Made by a program: the position numbers and the translations under genes. A stretch of DNA of 64,000 bases from Prinia subflava (lineage: Eukaryota > Chordata > Aves > Passeriformes > Cisticolidae), in contig NW_026960609.1 in NCBI RefSeq assembly GCF_021018805.1, positions 930,001-994,000 of the forward strand, in the 5' to 3' direction. Below are positions 59,626 to 64,000 of this stretch, one piece after another (positions within the stretch are counted from its first letter, which is position 1; every line of letters begins with the position of its first letter). The notes beneath the pieces were generated by a model. That model had not been told where the DNA came from and did no database searches. It saw only the letters and a list, made by a program, of their open reading frames with translations.

Positions 59626-61743
59626 ATGAGCATGTGGGTATTTTGATCTGTCTTCATTCTTTACTCAGATAATTGTTAGCACTATTTAAGTATTTGCTTT
59701 CCTAGCTTAGATTTGCTTGTTCCTGTTGAGTTTGAAAAAAGTAGACTGATACCATCTGTTAGTTTCAGACTTCTGTATAGTTTGACCTATGTAATCCCTG
59801 TCATATGTAGCACAATACTTTCCCCTTGCTGGAAAGTATTTCACAAGGGAGGCCCCTTCTCTTCCTTATCTGTTTAGAAACAAACCTGGTTGATCTCATT
59901 ATTTTGTGGGGTTTTGTTGTTATTGTATGTTTTGTGAAAACTTTTCCCACAGAAGAGACTTGGTCAGTGTATAGGCTTGAAAACTGTATCTGCTTACTGT
60001 TTGCAGCTGCATGCAGGCCATCACTTTGGTCTGCCATTTCTTTTAGTTCATAGAACTGTGCAAAATATGAGAATATAGAGGAAGCTTGTTCAGTTTGTTC
60101 TGTAGACATATGGTTTGTTTTCCCTTCTTAAACTGGTAAAACATTATCCTTTTAACTGTTAACCCAAAACATGGAAAATCTTTTATTATAAATGTCTGTG
60201 TAGTCTTTGTAGTGAAAAGGGAAGGAGAAAAAGGAACTAAAGGGGAACTAAAGGAAATATGTGAACAGTAAACACAGAAATGCTCAATTCTGAGCGATTT
60301 CCGTTTTCTCTCTTGCCATCTTACTAAGGGACTCAACTCAGTTTTATTGAAAGGTTCATCAACATTTCAGTTCAGAAAGTGAATTCTCAAATCGCTGTGA
60401 TGCAGTTTCAAATATATGCCACTATTAAAAATTTAGTTGGAATTCATTTAGGTATTTATAGTGAGGATACATTGCTAAGAAAAAGAAAACAATAGAAAAG
60501 TCTAGCAAATGGAAAGTCATAAGATGCCTGCATTTTCAAATAGGATGTATTAGGGAACTTGAAATGCTTAAACATGGGGAAAAAATATTGGCATGAATAG
60601 TCTTTAAATATTTAATACTAGTGTGTTCCTAAACCCAAGGTGTTCAGTGTGCTTCAAGCTGTTGAATGAATCTTAGTGATAAAAAAGTAAGGTTGCTACA
60701 AAACAAAGCAAAAACCTCACGTCCTCAACTGCAAACTAACTACTCTCAGAGAAACATGGCAGTACGTTTTCTGTCCAATGCAAAGCTTTTTATCCTCCCA
60801 AAATGAACAGTAGAACATTGGACTTTGGTTTTGTTTAACATTTTTAAGCTCACATCTTTTGAAATGTTTTTAATTTTTATAGTTAAGTGTGACAAAAAAT
60901 GTATAGTGGTGGAAGACGTTGCAAAATGTTAGACTTATACAATTTGGAAGCAATCATTTTTTTAAACAAATACCTCTATAAAAATGCTGATCTTAAGATC
61001 ATTAACTCTTCCTGCATCTGTGTGTTAAATTGCAGAAATAACCCATGTGATAAAATGAAAGTAGGAATAATTGTCCTCTTACATCAGATGAGTTTTTTGA
61101 AGTGGCAGTACCTAACACCTAGCAGGATTTCATAATGGAAACAGTAGAAAGAGTATCTCTGAGGGTAATATATTATGAATAGAAAAAAAAGACAGTGGAT
61201 AGAAAAATTATTCTGGCTTTTTGAGCTAGAAGAGACTTGCTGGCTCAAAAAGCAAGTGTCTCACTCAACAAAATGGATTCGTTTATAGAAAGCACTCTAA
61301 GGAAAGGCATAATATTATTTAAACCGCATTGCAAAACTATCTATAATTTATTCATACTTTTATACCTAATATAAGAATTCTTCTTTCAGTAAAACTGCAC
61401 ATGAACAGTCTTCAGCTTTTTATTTAGTAGAGAGGTTACTATAGACGAGTACTTTCCTAAATATTTAACTTTAGGATAAGAATGTTTTATATATATACAA
61501 ATACATAAAGTCATTGCATGTGTATCCACACTACAAAATTATTAAAATCACATATAGGAAATACTTATAAAATTAAATACAAAGATAGTGACTATCAAGT
61601 AAAGCTGCTAGAGTGACAGCTGCCTAAGAGTGCCTGTGCTGGGCAGTATTGCTGCAGCCAGACTGTGTCTGTAAGTATTGATTTCCAAAGAAATTCCTGC
61701 CTCTAAATCTGGAGCCTCTGTCCTCTCCTTTCTGTTGTAGCAG
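59626..61743. other. Unique intronic sequence
   Basis: AT-rich intron. After the target duplication ATGAG at 59626-59630 nothing is recognised. Confidence 0.5.
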
Positions 61744-62562
61744 TGTGTCTTGGTTTGAAAGACAGGTATTTGCTAGGAAGGCGGCAGGACCTCCCTAGAG
61801 ATGAAGAATTCAAATCCCCTCCCTCCAAATTATTCTAATTTAGAAAATTAAAGGGGCTTTCAGGCAGAGGTATGGGGATAGGAATAACAGTTGTTTACTA
61901 GTATATATGACAAAACAAACAAACAAACAACAACTACAGCATTAATAATAAACAGAATTAGGAACCTCGAGGGCTTTTTTTCACAAAAGCCCAGGGCAGT
62001 TTGATCTCGGTGTCCGTGCAGGACTCTGAGAGGCCAAGCTGGAACGGTGGAAAGTTTTGGGCTGGTGGATGAGATCAGATGCACTGCACTGGTAGCTGGA
62101 GCGGCAAGGATGTCCCGGCTGGGCAGTGCAGGGCTACAGAGTAGCAGGAAAGCCTCAAAGCTCCGAAGAAGCAGCAGCGGTGGGGGGAGGGCCAGAGAAA
62201 GCGAGCTCAGGATTCCTGGGTACACGAGCAGATGACAGTAGATTTCCCAGGATGAGGCAGACTGATGGCTGTGAACTCTTCCTGCAGCAGTGAGGGGCAG
62301 CTTGACTGTCCTCCTTGATGCCGAGAGCAAGAGAGAGCAACTGCCCCCCTAGCTTTGTCTTTTACCTTTCCCAAAGCTCGCGTTATCTCTCCCCTCCTCT
62401 GAGGGAAGCTCCCAGAGATGAAAAACAATAGGTGTAGCCTTGTGCTGCCATCTCCTTTGACCACTTCCTTTGTTCTGGTTAAGCACTGTCGTTAAGTTTT
62501 CCTAGCAACTTATGGGAAAAAATTCTGTAAGTGAAAAAGAAGCAAATCTAACCCCCAACACA
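61744..62562. mobile_element. Solo LTR, TGTCTTGGTTTGAAAG family, copy 2
   Basis: This 819-bp segment starts TGTGTCTTGGTTTG and ends CCCCCAACACA. It is the longest copy of the family in the window. The flanks (AGCAG and GTTCT) do not match, so the duplication is lost or the end is off by a few bases. It aligns with 50327-50974 over that copy's whole length. Reading frames across it are chance. Confidence 0.75.
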
Positions 62563-62596
62563 GTTCTGCCTTTAAATTTAATTTAAAAGTAAGTTT

Positions 62597-62800
62597 AAAT
62601 GGCTTTGGTTGGAAGGGACCTTGAAGATCATGTGGTTCCAACTCCCCTGCTGTGGGCACCTTTAACTACACCAGGTCACTCAAAGCCCTGTCCAGCCTGG
62701 CTTTGACCACCTCCAGGGATGGGACATCCACAACTTCCCTGAGTAACCTGTTCCAGTGCCTTACCATCCTTATGACTTATGGTTGTTAGGGCTCTTCCCT
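62597..62800 (-). mobile_element. CR1 LINE 3' fragment
   Basis: On the plus strand the CR1 tail complement appears in order: 'ggttggaagggacc', 'gatcatgtggttccaac', 'tgtgggcacc', 'ccagggatgggacatcc', 'acctgttccagtgcc'. Minus orientation. It begins only about 35 bp after the LTR at 61744. Confidence 0.88.
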
Positions 62801-63534
62801 GTGTTTCTTCATATGTAAATCCTTGGTTGATAATGAACAAGCAAGTGCTAGTCCTCTGGGAAGCTGCTTATGTGAACTCTGGGGCTTGTTTGCAAAATCA
62901 GAGCATGGTATGCATGACACCAGTGATGAAATTAGCAGAGCAGTTAATGGCAGCTAATGGGGAGTCTGGAGGGATTGTTTTAAAATTGCAGAAAGGAGGA
63001 ACTGCAGGACTGGGAAGAATCTCTCCTGGAGCACTGAGTCCACTCATTTGTCACTTCTAGCATTCTTGTAACTCTCTCCAGAAATGGTTCAAGCTCCACT
63101 TTAACACTGTTGAGATTTATTTCTCAGTCTACCTGGATTCAAAGACTGTGTGAGATCTCTTTAGTGCTCATGTCTGGTAAGCTTCTTACTGATGACCCTA
63201 TTAATACCCACTTGTTCTCTGATCAGTATTGTCCACCCAGATTTCCTATATTTCTCTCCAGTCCATATTTCTTCCCCTTTTGTTGTCTGCTGTAGGGACA
63301 ACAGAGCTATCTTCTCCCTCTCTTCCCTCCACCTTCATTTTTCCTAGCCAAAGGAGGCAAACTCTTTTAGCTTCTCATAAAACAGACCCAGGGTTGCTGT
63401 TATCATCACAGCCCTGCTCTGCTAACCCTGTAAGGTATGAGTTTATTTCTTGATTGCAGGTCACCAGGGCTGTGCATGGTGTTCCCATGGTTGCTCACCA
63501 CGACCTTCCCAATTATATCTCAAATTTGCCTCAT
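62801..63534. other. Intronic sequence without recognised features
   Basis: Mixed-composition intron. The ORF at 62779-63060 overlaps the CR1 end and has no recognisable domain. Confidence 0.5.
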
Positions 63535-63593
63535 AAAGGTTGGACTTCATCTTGGAGGTCTGTCCAACCTTAATAATTCTATTATGTTCCAGG
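63535..63593 (+). mobile_element. Short CR1 tail
   Basis: AGGTTGGACTTCATCTTGG, GGTCTGTCCAACCTTAA and a terminal ATTCTATTATG form the final 60 bp of a CR1 element in plus orientation. Confidence 0.8.
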
Positions 63594-64000
63594 GTTGTAC
63601 ACATTAAATAATTTTTGCTGTGTACTACCTTTCCTCTCTCTTAAATGTGTTTAGAAACTGAAAGGCTGAATGGATGTAGCTAACTTAATGAGGAATAACC
63701 TTATGCTGAGGGTCTGGAACCACAGAATGTTTTGAAATTAAAAAGTTTAAGAAATAGAAATATAAAACTTTGACTAATGAAATGAATAATTTTACTGAAG
63801 TCTATCAAGAAGAAAGCAGAAGACCCTCAAACCTCTCCTGATAAATTGCTATCAGTGAGAAGAATAATTTTAAAAGTTACTGCCTGATATTTTTAAATTT
63901 GACTGTGCAAAACAGCTGAAATCATGCCCAGTCAGGAGAATGCTTTGAGTGATGCAATCAGCATTTTGTTTTTTAACCTCAATATTTCTCTAATATGTCA
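63594..64000. other. Intronic sequence to window end
   Basis: AT-rich intron. Nothing is recognised. Confidence 0.5.

Larger units (their letters stand above)
6545..64000 (+). other. PPP3CA: PPP3CA intron 1 (5' part, over 57 kb)
   Basis: The intron begins with the donor GTGGGT at 6545. I looked for exon 2, which should continue with a Val-Pro-Phe-Pro-Pro coding stretch after an AG, and did not find it, so the intron runs past the window end. All later features in this window sit inside it. A very long first intron is typical of PPP3CA in vertebrates. Confidence 0.85.

Noticed and set aside
6545..64000. Search for PPP3CA exon 2 or another host exon in the intron
   Set aside because: No AG-bounded segment encoding the expected Val-Pro-Phe-Pro-Pro continuation or any other familiar protein was found.
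1..64000. CRISPR arrays, operons, tRNA or rRNA genes, bacterial-type systems
   Set aside because: None seen. The window is vertebrate intronic DNA, and its repeats are retroelements and simple repeats.

Overview
This is vertebrate nuclear DNA, almost certainly from a bird and probably a songbird. The pointers are several CR1 LINE tails with avian-type 3' ends, an unusually dense set of LTR insertions with clean target-site duplications, and a vertebrate CpG-island promoter. The species itself is inference.

Only one host gene is visible. A CpG island at about 5480-7280 carries the promoter, the AUG-free 5' leader and the first coding exon of PPP3CA (calcineurin A alpha). The exon encodes 19 residues plus one base of codon 20 and ends at a GT donor at 6545. 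Everything upstream (1-5480) is 5' flank. Everything downstream to 64000 is the start of intron 1, whose length agrees with the very long first intron of PPP3CA in other vertebrates. I found no second exon.

Intron 1 is mostly plain AT-rich sequence broken up by retroelements. There are five solo LTRs of one family that starts TGTTATAAATGCC (9384, 19746, 37318, 38583, 51241). Two belong to a GC-rich TGTTGTA family (15172, 29684) and two to a TGTCTTGG family (50327, 61744). Single LTRs of other families lie at 11049, 31597, 33781, 36110 and 42884. CR1 fragments lie near 21.6-22.1, 32.8-33.4, 39.4-39.9, 49.3, 62.6 and 63.5 kb.

The most notable object is a 7.6-kb endogenous retrovirus at 52021-59625, on the minus strand and flanked by the 5-bp duplication ATGAG. 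It has a polypurine tract, a primer-binding site that resembles the complement of initiator tRNA-Met, and a broken env-like region. Its LTRs differ at only 6 of about 622 aligned bases, apart from a 48-bp duplication in one of them. I recognise no gag or pol. Instead it holds a 1.3-kb GC-rich, repeat-built block open on both strands.

The strongest candidate for something undescribed is RNA structure inside the LTRs. Two hairpins lie between the TATA box and the poly(A) signal of the solo-LTR family. One has stems that change in a compensatory way around a kept CCTGG loop. The other has a self-complementary CCCGGG loop, and a matching hairpin occurs in the full-length element. I saw no novel multi-gene system.
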